A stretch of DNA of 64,000 nucleotides from CAYWQB01 sp964460785 (GTDB lineage Bacteria; Chlamydiota; Chlamydiia; Chlamydiales; CAYWQB01), in NCBI GenBank assembly GCA_964460785.1, contig CAYWQB010000005.1:124001-188000 (forward strand), written 5' to 3'. Of this stretch, positions 7,194 through 15,720 are shown piece after piece. Position 1 is the first letter of the stretch. Every line of letters starts with the position of its first letter. The notes below the pieces were generated by a model, which was given only the letters and a program-made list of their open reading frames with translations, was not told where the DNA came from and searched no databases. The position numbers were made by a program, and so were the translations under genes.

Positions 7194-8527
7194 CCCATCT
7201 TTGGCAGTTTGTACACGATCCCGTCCTTCGGGCGCCCACACTGGGCTCTATGCTGATGTGCATCGCCGCCTCCCTTGTGGGTGTGGTGGCCTTTTTACGT
7301 CGCAGATCCCTGATTGGAGAGTCTCTTTCTCATGCTTCATTTCCAGGTGTTGTTCTGGGGGCTATGATTGCTCCTTTTTTACCGATTGGCCCTGAAGGAG
7401 GCTTTCCTTTTTGGGCTCTCTTTGGAGGTTTTACCTCCGCATTAGTCGGAGTTTATAGCATTGATTTTTTGGAGAAAAAGGCAAAGGTTTCTCAAGACTC
7501 TGCGCTTTGCTTAGTTCTCTCGGCCTTTTTTGGTATCGGCGTGACTCTTTCAAGTGTGATTCAATTTAGTCACAGTAATCTTTATCGGCATGTTTTGGCA
7601 TTTATCTATGGGCAGTCTGTAACGATGCAAGACCAGGCCATTTATACTTATTTAGTCCTCTCTCTCGTTGTCATTGCTGTTCTCATGCTCTATTACCACG
7701 AAGTGCAGCTTCTCTGCTTTGATACCAGCTATGCAAAAAGCTTAGGTGTGTCCGCTAGGCGGTTGGATTTTCTTCTGTTTTTATTGATAGCCTTTGCTGT
7801 GGTCATTGGTATCCGAAGTGTGGGAATTGTGTTGATGGCTGCAATGCTCATTGCACCTGCTGCAGCTGCAAGACAGCTGACAGACAAACTTGGCTGGATG
7901 TTTGTATGGGCGGCGTTTTTTGGTTTGCTTAGTGGGCTGCTAGGAAACTGGCTCTCTCTGGAGTGGTCATTGGCTTATAGTACATCTGAGGCAAGGCTTA
8001 GCTTTCCCACTGGGCCATTGATTGTTTTGGTGGCTTGTCTTTTTGCTTTCTTAGCTTTTTTGTTTGCCCCAAAAAGAGGGCGAGTGATCCGCCTGTTGCG
8101 TATCTTATGTTTCCGCTTGCGCTGTTTAGAGGAAAACTTGTTGAAGGGAGTATGGCGCTTGCTGGAATCTTCAAACTCCGTCTCTTTCCAAGCTCTGACA
8201 CAATTTGTTGGTATTCGTCGGCCAGTGTCTCTGTTTTTTCTATATAAGTTGAGGCTAGAGGGGTGGGTGTATGTGGAGAAAGATGGAATCATGTTGACCG
8301 CTGAAGGAAAAAGAAGAGCGGAAAAAATTGTGCGTTTACATCGGTTATGGGAGCTTTATCTTGTGCACTCCTTACATATGGGTGTGGAGCGTGTACACAA
8401 AAGTGCAGAAGAAATGGAGCATATTTTAACTCCTGAGCTTGAGCAGCAGCTTGTAGACTACTTACATAATCCAAAGGTAGATCCTCATAATAAGCCTATT
8501 CCTCCAAAAAAAGGAGGGTTCTCATGA
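7190..8527 (+). CDS. ytgC: Ytg permease fused to a DtxR-like iron repressor (YtgC-YtgR)
   Basis: The 445-residue product joins two parts. Residues 1 to about 290 form an ABC-3 family permease with eight or nine hydrophobic helices (GESLSHASFPGVVLG near 42; SVGIVLMAAMLIAPAAAARQ near 213). After a basic linker, residues about 300-445 form a DtxR-like winged helix (RRPVSLFFLYKLRLEGWVYV, split as RRPVSLFFLY and KLRLEGWVYV), then a His-rich metal-responsive segment (RLHRLWELYL, EEMEH). In C. trachomatis the same fusion is known to be processed to release the repressor YtgR, so this gene probably encodes both transporter and regulator of its own operon. Overlaps ytgB and ytgD by ATGA. Confidence 0.93.
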   Translation: MTHLWQFVHDPVLRAPTLGSMLMCIAASLVGVVAFLRRRSLIGESLSHASFPGVVLGAMIAPFLPIGPEGGFPFWALFGGFTSALVGVYSIDFLEKKAKVSQDSALCLVLSAFFGIGVTLSSVIQFSHSNLYRHVLAFIYGQSVTMQDQAIYTYLVLSLVVIAVLMLYYHEVQLLCFDTSYAKSLGVSARRLDFLLFLLIAFAVVIGIRSVGIVLMAAMLIAPAAAARQLTDKLGWMFVWAAFFGLLSGLLGNWLSLEWSLAYSTSEARLSFPTGPLIVLVACLFAFLAFLFAPKRGRVIRLLRILCFRLRCLEENLLKGVWRLLESSNSVSFQALTQFVGIRRPVSLFFLYKLRLEGWVYVEKDGIMLTAEGKRRAEKIVRLHRLWELYLVHSLHMGVERVHKSAEEMEHILTPELEQQLVDYLHNPKVDPHNKPIPPKKGGFS

Positions 8528-9510
8528 CAGCGAATCCTTATTATGGGGTCGACTTTCTTCACTTCTTTGGGCTTTTTTTTGGCCGCCTGGCAGGGGTGCT
8601 CTCTGAGAAACTTGCTCCTGATGAAGTGCAAGTTTTAGTTCTTTGGGGGATCTCTATCTCTTCAGCTTGTGTTGGGTGCTGGTTGATTTTGCGCAAATTG
8701 GCCATGCTTGCTAACTCCCTTTCTCATACCACTCTTCTGGGGGTTGCCATTGTATTTTTATGGAATAAATGGCTGGCCGGAGGGGAAATGCATGGCGCTC
8801 TTGGTTTTCTTGACCTTCTTGTCGCGGCATCTATAGCGGCTGTTCTAACCACTTTACTCACAGAAGTGTTGAATCGCTGGGTCTGTTTGCAAGAAGATGC
8901 GAGTAATGGGATCGTTTTTTCCCTGCTCTTTGCATTTGGGATTCTGCTGGTCACTTTATTCACGCGTAATGCCCATGTCGGTGTCGAGCTGATTATGGGT
9001 AATGCAGATATGGTGGATGAGAGTGATATTAAACTTTCATGGCTTGTTGCTCTAGGAAATATAGCCTTGGTGGTTCTCTTATTCCGAGGGTTTCTGGTTT
9101 CCACTTTCGATCCTATTTTTTCTTCCTCTGTAGGACTGAGTGGGCGGTGGATCCAGTACTTGCTCATGTTTCAAGTCGCTATTACAGCAGTGAGTGCCTT
9201 CCGCGCCGTGGGGGTATTGATGGTTTTAGCCTTTGTCATAGGCCCCCCTTTGACGGCGCGCCGCCTGACACATCGCTTACCTCTGCTGTTGATCTTATCC
9301 TGTGTAGTGGGTATGCTTGCCTCTTTATTTGGCGTTGCCCTCAGCCGCCATCTTTATACGGTGTATGATCTCCCTTTATCTACAGGGGGGCTTGTGGTCT
9401 GTGTGATTTTAGTGCAGTTTTTGCTCGTGCTACTATACGGCTTTGTAAGAAATTTCTTTCAAAAGAAAGGGCGACTTGTTGAGGGAGATAAAAGGAGCTC
9501 TCTATCATGA
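8524..9510 (+). CDS. ytgD: Second permease subunit of the Ytg iron ABC transporter
   Basis: A 328-residue ABC-3 family membrane protein with eight to nine hydrophobic helices. Family segments include LAMLANSLSHTTLLGVA near 60 and a GVLMVLAFVIGPPLTARRL stretch near 230 (equivalent to the LIAPAAAA stretch of YtgC). Unlike YtgC there is no DNA-binding tail. It pairs with YtgC as a permease heterodimer. It begins and ends with ATGA overlaps to ytgC and dxr. Confidence 0.93.
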   Translation: MTANPYYGVDFLHFFGLFFGRLAGVLSEKLAPDEVQVLVLWGISISSACVGCWLILRKLAMLANSLSHTTLLGVAIVFLWNKWLAGGEMHGALGFLDLLVAASIAAVLTTLLTEVLNRWVCLQEDASNGIVFSLLFAFGILLVTLFTRNAHVGVELIMGNADMVDESDIKLSWLVALGNIALVVLLFRGFLVSTFDPIFSSSVGLSGRWIQYLLMFQVAITAVSAFRAVGVLMVLAFVIGPPLTARRLTHRLPLLLILSCVVGMLASLFGVALSRHLYTVYDLPLSTGGLVVCVILVQFLLVLLYGFVRNFFQKKGRLVEGDKRSSLS

Positions 9511-10658
9511 AAAAAATTGCAATTTTAGGCAGTACAGGGTCGATTGGAACAAGTACACTACGTGTAATCGATCATTTAGAAGAACAGTTTGAAGTCTCAG
9601 CTCTTGCAGCGCACAGCAACATTGATCTTTTACAAGAGCAAGTTGAACGCTATAAACCACGGCTTGTTGCGGTTTATGATGAAACCAAAGCTAATGAGCT
9701 AAGGCAACGACTTTCAGGTATAGAAGTTGTTCCTGGGATCGAAGGGCTAAAGGCTTGTGCCGCGCTTGCTGAGGTTGATCTAGTGGTCACAGCTGTGGTT
9801 GGATCCATAGGGCTAGAGCCCACCTTGACAGCGATCCAACATGGGAAGGATATCGCTCTTGCGAACAAAGAGACTCTTGTTGCTGGAGGCGAGCTTGTCA
9901 TGCAAGCTGCTCGTGATAAGGGTGTACAAATCCTTCCTGTCGATAGTGAGCACTCAGCGCTCTTTCAGTGCCTAAACGGAGAGAATTTAAAAGAGGTAAG
10001 CAAACTCGTGTTGACTGCTTCTGGAGGCCCTTTCCGTAGTTACACAGATGAGCAGCTAGCCTCTATTCAACCATCAGATGCGTTGAACCATCCTACATGG
10101 GTAATGGGAGCAAAAGTAACCATTGACTGCTCAACACTCATGAATAAAGGGCTGGAAGTGATCGAAGCACACTGGCTCTTTTCTATGCCCAAAGAAAAAA
10201 TTGATGTGGTTGTGCATCCTCAAAGTACTATTCACAGTATGGTCGAGTTTTGTGATGGCTCGACAATAGCACAACTTGGCACAACAGATATGTGCATCCC
10301 TATTCAGTATGCCCTTACCTACCCCAAGCGTCAGCCTACTTTTCTAAAGCCCTTTTCTTTGACTGACCTGCAGACGCTAACGTTCTACCCTCCTGATACA
10401 GAGCGCTTTCGCTGCTTGCGGCTCGCGTACGTAGCTATGGAAAAAGGGGGAACAATGGCCTGCTTTATGAATGCTGCCAATGAAGCTCTTGTCGATCATT
10501 TTATTCAGGGAGAGATCTCTTGGCTGGATATTGGAAAGAGGTTAGAGGCATTGATGAATAAACATGAGGTGATTCATAAGCCTGATCTTGCTGCTATCCA
10601 AGCAGTAGAAAAAGAAGCTCGAGAACAAGTTATGATGATGCAAGGAACACACGTATGA
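9507..10658 (+). CDS. dxr: 1-deoxy-D-xylulose 5-phosphate reductoisomerase
   Basis: Dxr (IspC) catalyses the NADPH- and divalent-metal-dependent conversion of DXP to MEP, the committed step of the non-mevalonate isoprenoid pathway. The 383-residue product has the N-terminal NADPH motif LGSTGSIGTSTL at 6-17, ALANKETLVAGG near 117, the metal and substrate motif PVDSEHSALFQCL near 144, and ASGGPFR, MNKGLEVIEAHWLF and VVHPQSTIHSMV farther on. Its place right after ytgD matches C. trachomatis CT071. Coupled by ATGA to genes on both sides. Confidence 0.97.
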   Translation: MKKIAILGSTGSIGTSTLRVIDHLEEQFEVSALAAHSNIDLLQEQVERYKPRLVAVYDETKANELRQRLSGIEVVPGIEGLKACAALAEVDLVVTAVVGSIGLEPTLTAIQHGKDIALANKETLVAGGELVMQAARDKGVQILPVDSEHSALFQCLNGENLKEVSKLVLTASGGPFRSYTDEQLASIQPSDALNHPTWVMGAKVTIDCSTLMNKGLEVIEAHWLFSMPKEKIDVVVHPQSTIHSMVEFCDGSTIAQLGTTDMCIPIQYALTYPKRQPTFLKPFSLTDLQTLTFYPPDTERFRCLRLAYVAMEKGGTMACFMNAANEALVDHFIQGEISWLDIGKRLEALMNKHEVIHKPDLAAIQAVEKEAREQVMMMQGTHV

Positions 10659-12526
10659 CAGCGATCTATATTCTTCTTGGAGTCTTAGCCTTAGGCTTTC
10701 TTATTTTCATTCACGAGTTGGGGCACTACTGGATGGCACGTCGTGTGGGCATGCGTGTCGAAGTTTTTAGTATCGGCATGGGAGCAAGCCTTATGCACTG
10801 GATGCATAAGGGAGTGAAATGGCAGATTGGCTGGATTCCTTTTGGAGGGTACGTGCGTATTGCCGGGACTGAAAAGGAAGGAGAGCTAGAACCCTACCAA
10901 ATTCCCGATGGGTTTTTTGGCAAAAAACCGATAGATCGCATCAAAGTCGCTTTGATGGGGCCCATTGTGAACCTTGTCTTTGCTTTTCTTGTTTTCGTGA
11001 CCCTTTGGGCCACAGGGGGAAGAGAAAAACCTTTTGGCGACTTTACTGCACGTGTTGGTTACCTGGATAAGCACTCCCCATTGTATGAAGAAGGGGTGCG
11101 CCCTGGTGATCGTATTCTCAGTTATGACTCCTATCCTATCCATAAGTCTCGCGACCACCTATTCGCAACCATGCTGGGAGGAGATCAGGTCGATGTCAAA
11201 GGCGAACACTGGGACAAAGAGCAGCCTTTTCATCTTTCCCTAGCTCCATACCCGCATCCTTATGCTCAGGAAGAGGGTTTAAAGACATTAGGAGTTCTTA
11301 GCCCCGCTAGCTACCTTCTTGTACAGGAAGACCCTTCTACATCAGGAGGCCCTGCAAAAGATAGTGGGTTGCAAAAAGGTGACCGTATTATTTGGGCAAA
11401 TGGTGAGATGGTCTTTTCTGTGGATCATTTAAGAGAGCTATTGAATAAGCCTCAAGTTTGGTTGACCATCGAAAGAAACGGAAAGAAGATGGGAGTTCAA
11501 GTTCCTCTTTATCCTGTGGAAGACTACCGTTTATCACAGGCTCAGCAGGGAGAGCTCGATGATTGGCGTCATGACCTAGGTCTACAGACACCCCTTTCTT
11601 CTCTCATTTTCTTCCCCTATGAGCTGGATCCCGAAGCCGTAGTTGAGCGTCCTTATCAGATTATTGGAGAAAGCCAAGATCAGAAAATTCTTCGTGCTGG
11701 AGACCGCATCCTTGCTGTAAATGGGATGCCGGTACAAGAAGGGGAAGATGCACTAAAACTATGTCAAGAAGCTCATGCTAACTTAATCGTAGTGCGAGAT
11801 CCTGCAGATGAAAGAATTGTCTCATGGGATCAAGCAGATACAGAGTTTCATGAGAGTATTGCAAAGCAAGATCTGCAAGCCTTGATTCATAAAATTGGCG
11901 ATGGGCAGTCGCATTCTGAAGGGCAGCTTTATCTTTTAGCTCCTGTGGCTCCTAAGCCTCAGATGGAGTTTGCACTCAGTGTAGAAGAGCGTGCAGAGGT
12001 TGAAAAGCAATATGCAGAGCTGCAAGCACAAGTGCAAGCTATGCCCGCGGGTGCACAAAAAGAAGCCTCGCAAAAGGTTCTTGAGAGAATTAAGCATGAG
12101 CGCCTTTTAGGGGTGCACTTAGGCGATCGCCTTGTCCGGTACAATCCCACTCCTTTTGTGCTTTTTGGCGATGTGATTGTAGAGGTTTGGCGGACATTAC
12201 AGGCTGTTTCCCAGGGGTCTTTACATCCTAAATGGATGAGTGGTCCAGTCGGTATTGTTCGTGTCATGCACTTTGGTTGGTCCATAGGAATCAAAGAGGC
12301 TCTTTTTTGGATGGCTGTGATTAGTCTTAACCTTGGCATTTTGAACCTACTGCCCATCCCTGTCTTGGATGGAGGTAATATCTGCTTTTCTCTTTGGGAG
12401 ATGGTTACGAAAAAACCTTTAAAAGCGCGAACAATGGAACTACTGATCATTCCATTTATTGTTCTGATTGTAGGGTTTTTCCTTTTTGTGACTTACAATG
12501 ACCTAGCGCGGCTTTTTGGCTTCTAG
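10655..12526 (+). CDS. rseP: RseP/YaeL site-2 membrane metalloprotease
   Basis: An intramembrane zinc protease of the M50 family (CT072 counterpart). The zinc motif HELGH is at residues 20-24 in the first membrane helix, and the second conserved motif, NLLPIPVLDGG, is near 564-574 in a C-terminal helix; both active-site halves are intact. At 623 residues it is much longer than E. coli RseP (about 450), as expected for chlamydial members. The extra length is periplasmic: PDZ-like segments recur near 135-200, 230-280 and 335-385 (SPLYEEGVRPGDRIL, DSGLQKGDRIIWANGE, QKILRAGDRILAVNG), followed by a helical spacer. Substrates are unknown; envelope-stress or signal-peptide turnover is the family role. 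Last gene of the operon; it meets the opposite yvlD-like gene tail to tail with a 4-nt overlap. Confidence 0.94.
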   Translation: MTAIYILLGVLALGFLIFIHELGHYWMARRVGMRVEVFSIGMGASLMHWMHKGVKWQIGWIPFGGYVRIAGTEKEGELEPYQIPDGFFGKKPIDRIKVALMGPIVNLVFAFLVFVTLWATGGREKPFGDFTARVGYLDKHSPLYEEGVRPGDRILSYDSYPIHKSRDHLFATMLGGDQVDVKGEHWDKEQPFHLSLAPYPHPYAQEEGLKTLGVLSPASYLLVQEDPSTSGGPAKDSGLQKGDRIIWANGEMVFSVDHLRELLNKPQVWLTIERNGKKMGVQVPLYPVEDYRLSQAQQGELDDWRHDLGLQTPLSSLIFFPYELDPEAVVERPYQIIGESQDQKILRAGDRILAVNGMPVQEGEDALKLCQEAHANLIVVRDPADERIVSWDQADTEFHESIAKQDLQALIHKIGDGQSHSEGQLYLLAPVAPKPQMEFALSVEERAEVEKQYAELQAQVQAMPAGAQKEASQKVLERIKHERLLGVHLGDRLVRYNPTPFVLFGDVIVEVWRTLQAVSQGSLHPKWMSGPVGIVRVMHFGWSIGIKEALFWMAVISLNLGILNLLPIPVLDGGNICFSLWEMVTKKPLKARTMELLIIPFIVLIVGFFLFVTYNDLARLFGF

Positions 12527-12879
12527 TTTTTGTAAGAGCGGCGGCTTGCAAAGATGTAGCTTGTGAGAATGGAGATGGCTCCGACAATAAAGCTACTCCA
12601 AAAAGCTGCCGCAACTGTTTGCACCTCTACTCCAAAAGAGATGGTACTCGCTAACCAAAAGATTACCGCATTGGTCACTAGCGTAAAAAGCCCAAAGGTC
12701 AGTAGGTGGAGAGGAAGAGTTAAGATAACGAAAAGAGGGCGTAAAAGCGCGTTGAGAATACCCAAGATAACGGCAAAAAAGAGGGCCGATAGAAAGCGGT
12801 CTACCGTGATTCCCGGAATATAGTGAGCAAGGAAAAAAACAACTAGGGCATTGATTAGCGTGCGAACAAAAAAAGCCAT
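12523..12879 (-). CDS. YvlD/phage-holin-4 family small membrane protein
   Basis: A 118-residue integral membrane protein with four hydrophobic helices. The layout (LINALVVFFLAHYIPGI; LGILNALLRPLFVILTLPL; LFTLVTNAVIFWLA) matches the DUF/holin IV family to which B. subtilis YvlD belongs. Its role is unknown and the holin label is only a family name. I chose the start at 12879 because GAGG stands 6 nt before it, whereas the ATG four codons upstream has GGAG immediately adjacent, too close to work. Single gene, convergent with rseP and divergent from the ABC exporter pair. Confidence 0.8.
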   Translation of the reverse strand: MAFFVRTLINALVVFFLAHYIPGITVDRFLSALFFAVILGILNALLRPLFVILTLPLHLLTFGLFTLVTNAVIFWLASTISFGVEVQTVAAAFWSSFIVGAISILTSYIFASRRSYKN

Positions 12880-12967
12880 AATAGCCCTCATCTCCAGTAG
12901 TCTGCTTTCTCATACAGTGTCTCTCATTGTAAAGAAAAGTGTAGTCATTCGAAAAGGAATTTTTTCA

Positions 12968-14167
12968 ATGACTCTCTTTTGTGCGATCAATGCTCTTCTT
13001 CCCCTTCTTTTGCGACTTGGTGTTGGAGAGAAAACAAGATATGTCCCAGTTGCTTTGCTCGTTGTCTTCTCTGCAAGCTTGGCTCTTTGGTTTAAGGGGC
13101 AGTCACGAATTTATTTTGCTCAATATGCAGCCTCTGCCTTGCACCGCATGCGTCGGCGCCTCTACTGGCGGACCCTGTTTTCTCATAAGCAAGAGTGCCA
13201 GAGTGCCTTGAATTTATTGAGCAGCGACTTATCCAACTATGAAGAGTGGTTGCGTCAAGGCAGCAGTGCATTTGTTGCTTATGTGTGTACACTGGGATTT
13301 GGAGGCAGCGCGCTTTTCATTATTGAGCCGCATATGGCAGCTATGGCGCTTCTTCCTATGCTTATTCTTCCTGCATTTATGTTTCTAGTAAGTCATTGGA
13401 ATGAGACGCTTTCTCAGCGAGTACAAGAGCGGCGAGATAAGGTGAGCCAGGCTCTAAAAGAGCTGCTGCCACAAGTACAAACAATGTATGCGCAAGGAAG
13501 GGAAGAGGAGGGAGCTCTTTATCTTAAAAAAGCAGAAAAAAAACTGTTCCGAGCAAAGTTGGTGAAGGGCGTCTTTGAAGGAAGCTTTTTCCCTTTTTTA
13601 ACCCTATCCACAAAAATGATGACACTGTTTTTGCTCATCTATCAAGGGATGGTCACGTGGCAGTGGCAAGAAAAGCTACCAGCAATGGATCTTTTTATTT
13701 TTATGTGGTTGCAGTCCATGCTATTTAGTCCTTTAGTACTTCTTGCTAGGGGGTGGCTGCAGCTAAGACGTGCACAAGCAAGTTTTCAGCGCATGCAGCA
13801 AGTTCTACAGGGGGAGTATGCACTCTCTTTTCCTGTAGCAACTGTGGAAGCAAGCCCTTCTTTTTTTACCGGGAGTGTGCGAGAGAATTTGTTTTTGCCA
13901 GACCAAGGCCTCACAGATCTTGCAAAGCAAGAGCTTTCGAAGCTTCACTTACATATAGATAGTTACCTGCCAGCAGCAGGCAAGCACCTGTCTCTTGGAG
14001 AAAAAAAACGGTTAGCTTGGGTGCGGATGCTAGCACAAGACCAAAAAACATGGTGTTTGCGTAAGCCTTTTGCAGGCCTCGATACAACAAGTTCCATACG
14101 CCTTGAGCGTCTTTGTTTTCAGCACTTGGAAGCAAAGGGGAAACTTATGTTTGAGAGGGAAGTATGA
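12968..14167 (+). CDS. ABC exporter half with truncated, Walker A-less ATPase domain
   Basis: A 399-residue type I ABC exporter subunit. Residues 1-280 form the membrane domain, with hydrophobic segments near 5-20, 26-42, 100-120, 122-142, 207-228 and 240-262. The ATPase domain is drastically shortened: no Walker A and no N-terminal ATP-binding core follow the membrane domain. It resumes at PSFFTGSVRENL (297-308), the region after the Q-loop, keeps a near-normal signature LSLGE (341-345), and then has WCLRKPFAGLD (362-372), where the Walker B Asp-Glu are replaced by Arg-Lys. The H-loop is missing too. The ATG at 12968 has AAGGA before it; a longer frame begins at 12851 inside the opposite gene. 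Ends by ATGA overlap with its partner. Confidence 0.85.
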   Translation: MTLFCAINALLPLLLRLGVGEKTRYVPVALLVVFSASLALWFKGQSRIYFAQYAASALHRMRRRLYWRTLFSHKQECQSALNLLSSDLSNYEEWLRQGSSAFVAYVCTLGFGGSALFIIEPHMAAMALLPMLILPAFMFLVSHWNETLSQRVQERRDKVSQALKELLPQVQTMYAQGREEEGALYLKKAEKKLFRAKLVKGVFEGSFFPFLTLSTKMMTLFLLIYQGMVTWQWQEKLPAMDLFIFMWLQSMLFSPLVLLARGWLQLRRAQASFQRMQQVLQGEYALSFPVATVEASPSFFTGSVRENLFLPDQGLTDLAKQELSKLHLHIDSYLPAAGKHLSLGEKKRLAWVRMLAQDQKTWCLRKPFAGLDTTSSIRLERLCFQHLEAKGKLMFEREV

Positions 14168-15720
14168 TTCGTCGCTACTTCTTGCATCCCCTTTTTTTGC
14201 TGCTTGTTTTACTCACTTTCTTGTCTAGAGGCCTTGAAATAATGATCCCCTTATGGGTGGCTCCTTATGCAGAGCAACTCTTTACAAAGGGAGTGTCTTC
14301 CTCAGCTATTTTTTGGGCAGGAGGGGCTGCAGGAGGGGTTTTTATACTGCAAGTGTTGCAGAGCCTGCTTTTGCAAGCGCATACACATCACTCTGTGACA
14401 CGCCTTAGGAAAGACCTTCTTCAAAAACTACAAGCTGCACCTTCAAGCTGTGATGGAGCTCTATTTACCAAGATTTTTTGTGATGCAGAGCAAGTTGGAC
14501 AGTATGTAGCTGATTCTTTTCAAGTGGTATTAAACCACCTTGTGCTTCTTGTCGGTATTGTCATTGGCCTTTTGGTGATTGACTTGTGGCTTGCTCTAAG
14601 CATGATGGCGATCTTTTTTATCGTGATTGGCCTTGGCCTTTTGCACCATCGCAAACAGCGTAAAAAGCTATGGAAAAAGAAGTACTATGAACGCGCATTG
14701 AATACATTTTTCTGGGAAAGTAACCAAGCAAAGGAAACCATTTTTTCTTATTTGCCTCGACGCTTTTTACTTGGGAGACTCAATCACTATCATAAGCGCT
14801 GGGTGAAAAGCATGCTGTGTGGGTTGCGAGCAAGTACACGCTACTTTTTAACAGTCGAGTGGTTGCAAGTTGTGTTTTTTGTTTTAGGAACAGGCCTTTT
14901 GCTCTTCAGAAATCCTGGTACGTTTCCTTTAGGATCTCTACTTGCTTTTCACCTGTATACTTTGATCTTTTTTCGGCCCCTTGTGCAGCTTGTCGATCGC
15001 ATTGAACTCTTTCAAGAAGCTTTATCTCACCTTGCAAAATGGAACTCTTATCTAAGTAAAATTCCTCTAGAGAACAGGCTCCCACCCTTAATACAAAAGC
15101 CTTTTTGTCACATTCGCTGTTCACAGGTCTCTCTTTCAAAGGGAGGGAAAGAGCTCTTCTCCGACTTGTGTATCAATCTAAAGGTCGGAGAACCGGCGGT
15201 TATTATTGGAGAAAATGGTGTAGGGAAAAGCTCTCTACTTGAGTACTTCAGTGGAATTTTGGAAGCAAAGGGTGGAGAGTTGCTTGTGGACGGGCTGGTG
15301 GTTGATCCGCGTGCATTAAAGCCACAACGCGCGGTATTCTTTGGAAAAGAGCGGCTGCTTGGAGAGACTTTAGAAACAGTGACTCCTATTGGTTTCTGGC
15401 AAAAGATCCCTGTTGTGGGGCCTTATGGGCAGCAACTTATCGAAGCATGCAAGCAGAAAAAGGAAGAGGAGCTTTCCTCTCTTTCTGCTCAATGGCACCA
15501 GCGATTTATGTTTCTTTTTTGCTTAGCAAAGCGGCCTAGACTTTTCCTCTTAGATGAAGTTTTATCTACACAAGACCCTTTGCTACTAGGAAGCTGGAAA
15601 GAGCTGATGGCCAAGTGGAGCAATTCTATGATCATCGCTGCCGTTTCTCATGAGAAAGCGGTCCAAAAGCTCTTTCCTAAAGTGATAGAGCTTCGTTCTA
15701 CTACTTCTTTGGGAAGGTAA
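14164..15720 (+). CDS. ABC exporter half with intact Walker motifs, degenerate signature
   Basis: A 518-residue ABC exporter subunit and likely partner of the preceding gene. Six membrane segments lie within residues 8-275. The ATPase domain has Walker A GENGVGKSS (349-357), Walker B LFLLDE (460-465) and a switch histidine in VSHEK (H496). Where LSGGQ is expected only LSSLSAQ (437-443) is present, and the D-loop reads STQD. It thus supplies ATP-binding and catalytic residues but a poor signature, the complement of its partner. Heterodimeric exporters with one weak site are well known, but here one site is wholly absent. Substrate unknown; lipid, peptide or thiol export (MsbA- or CydDC-like) are all possible. 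Overlaps the convergent symporter gene by 20 bp. Confidence 0.85.
   Translation: MIRRYFLHPLFLLLVLLTFLSRGLEIMIPLWVAPYAEQLFTKGVSSSAIFWAGGAAGGVFILQVLQSLLLQAHTHHSVTRLRKDLLQKLQAAPSSCDGALFTKIFCDAEQVGQYVADSFQVVLNHLVLLVGIVIGLLVIDLWLALSMMAIFFIVIGLGLLHHRKQRKKLWKKKYYERALNTFFWESNQAKETIFSYLPRRFLLGRLNHYHKRWVKSMLCGLRASTRYFLTVEWLQVVFFVLGTGLLLFRNPGTFPLGSLLAFHLYTLIFFRPLVQLVDRIELFQEALSHLAKWNSYLSKIPLENRLPPLIQKPFCHIRCSQVSLSKGGKELFSDLCINLKVGEPAVIIGENGVGKSSLLEYFSGILEAKGGELLVDGLVVDPRALKPQRAVFFGKERLLGETLETVTPIGFWQKIPVVGPYGQQLIEACKQKKEEELSSLSAQWHQRFMFLFCLAKRPRLFLLDEVLSTQDPLLLGSWKELMAKWSNSMIIAAVSHEKAVQKLFPKVIELRSTTSLGR

Noticed and set aside
8724..9167. 147-residue minus-strand frame inside ytgD
   Set aside because: It sits entirely within a well-supported membrane-protein gene, has an Arg/Thr/Ser-rich composition from antisense hydrophobic codons and no start signal.
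11959..12450. 163-residue minus-strand frame inside rseP
   Set aside because: Antisense to the catalytic end of rseP, whose LDGG motif must be coded here. No start signal.
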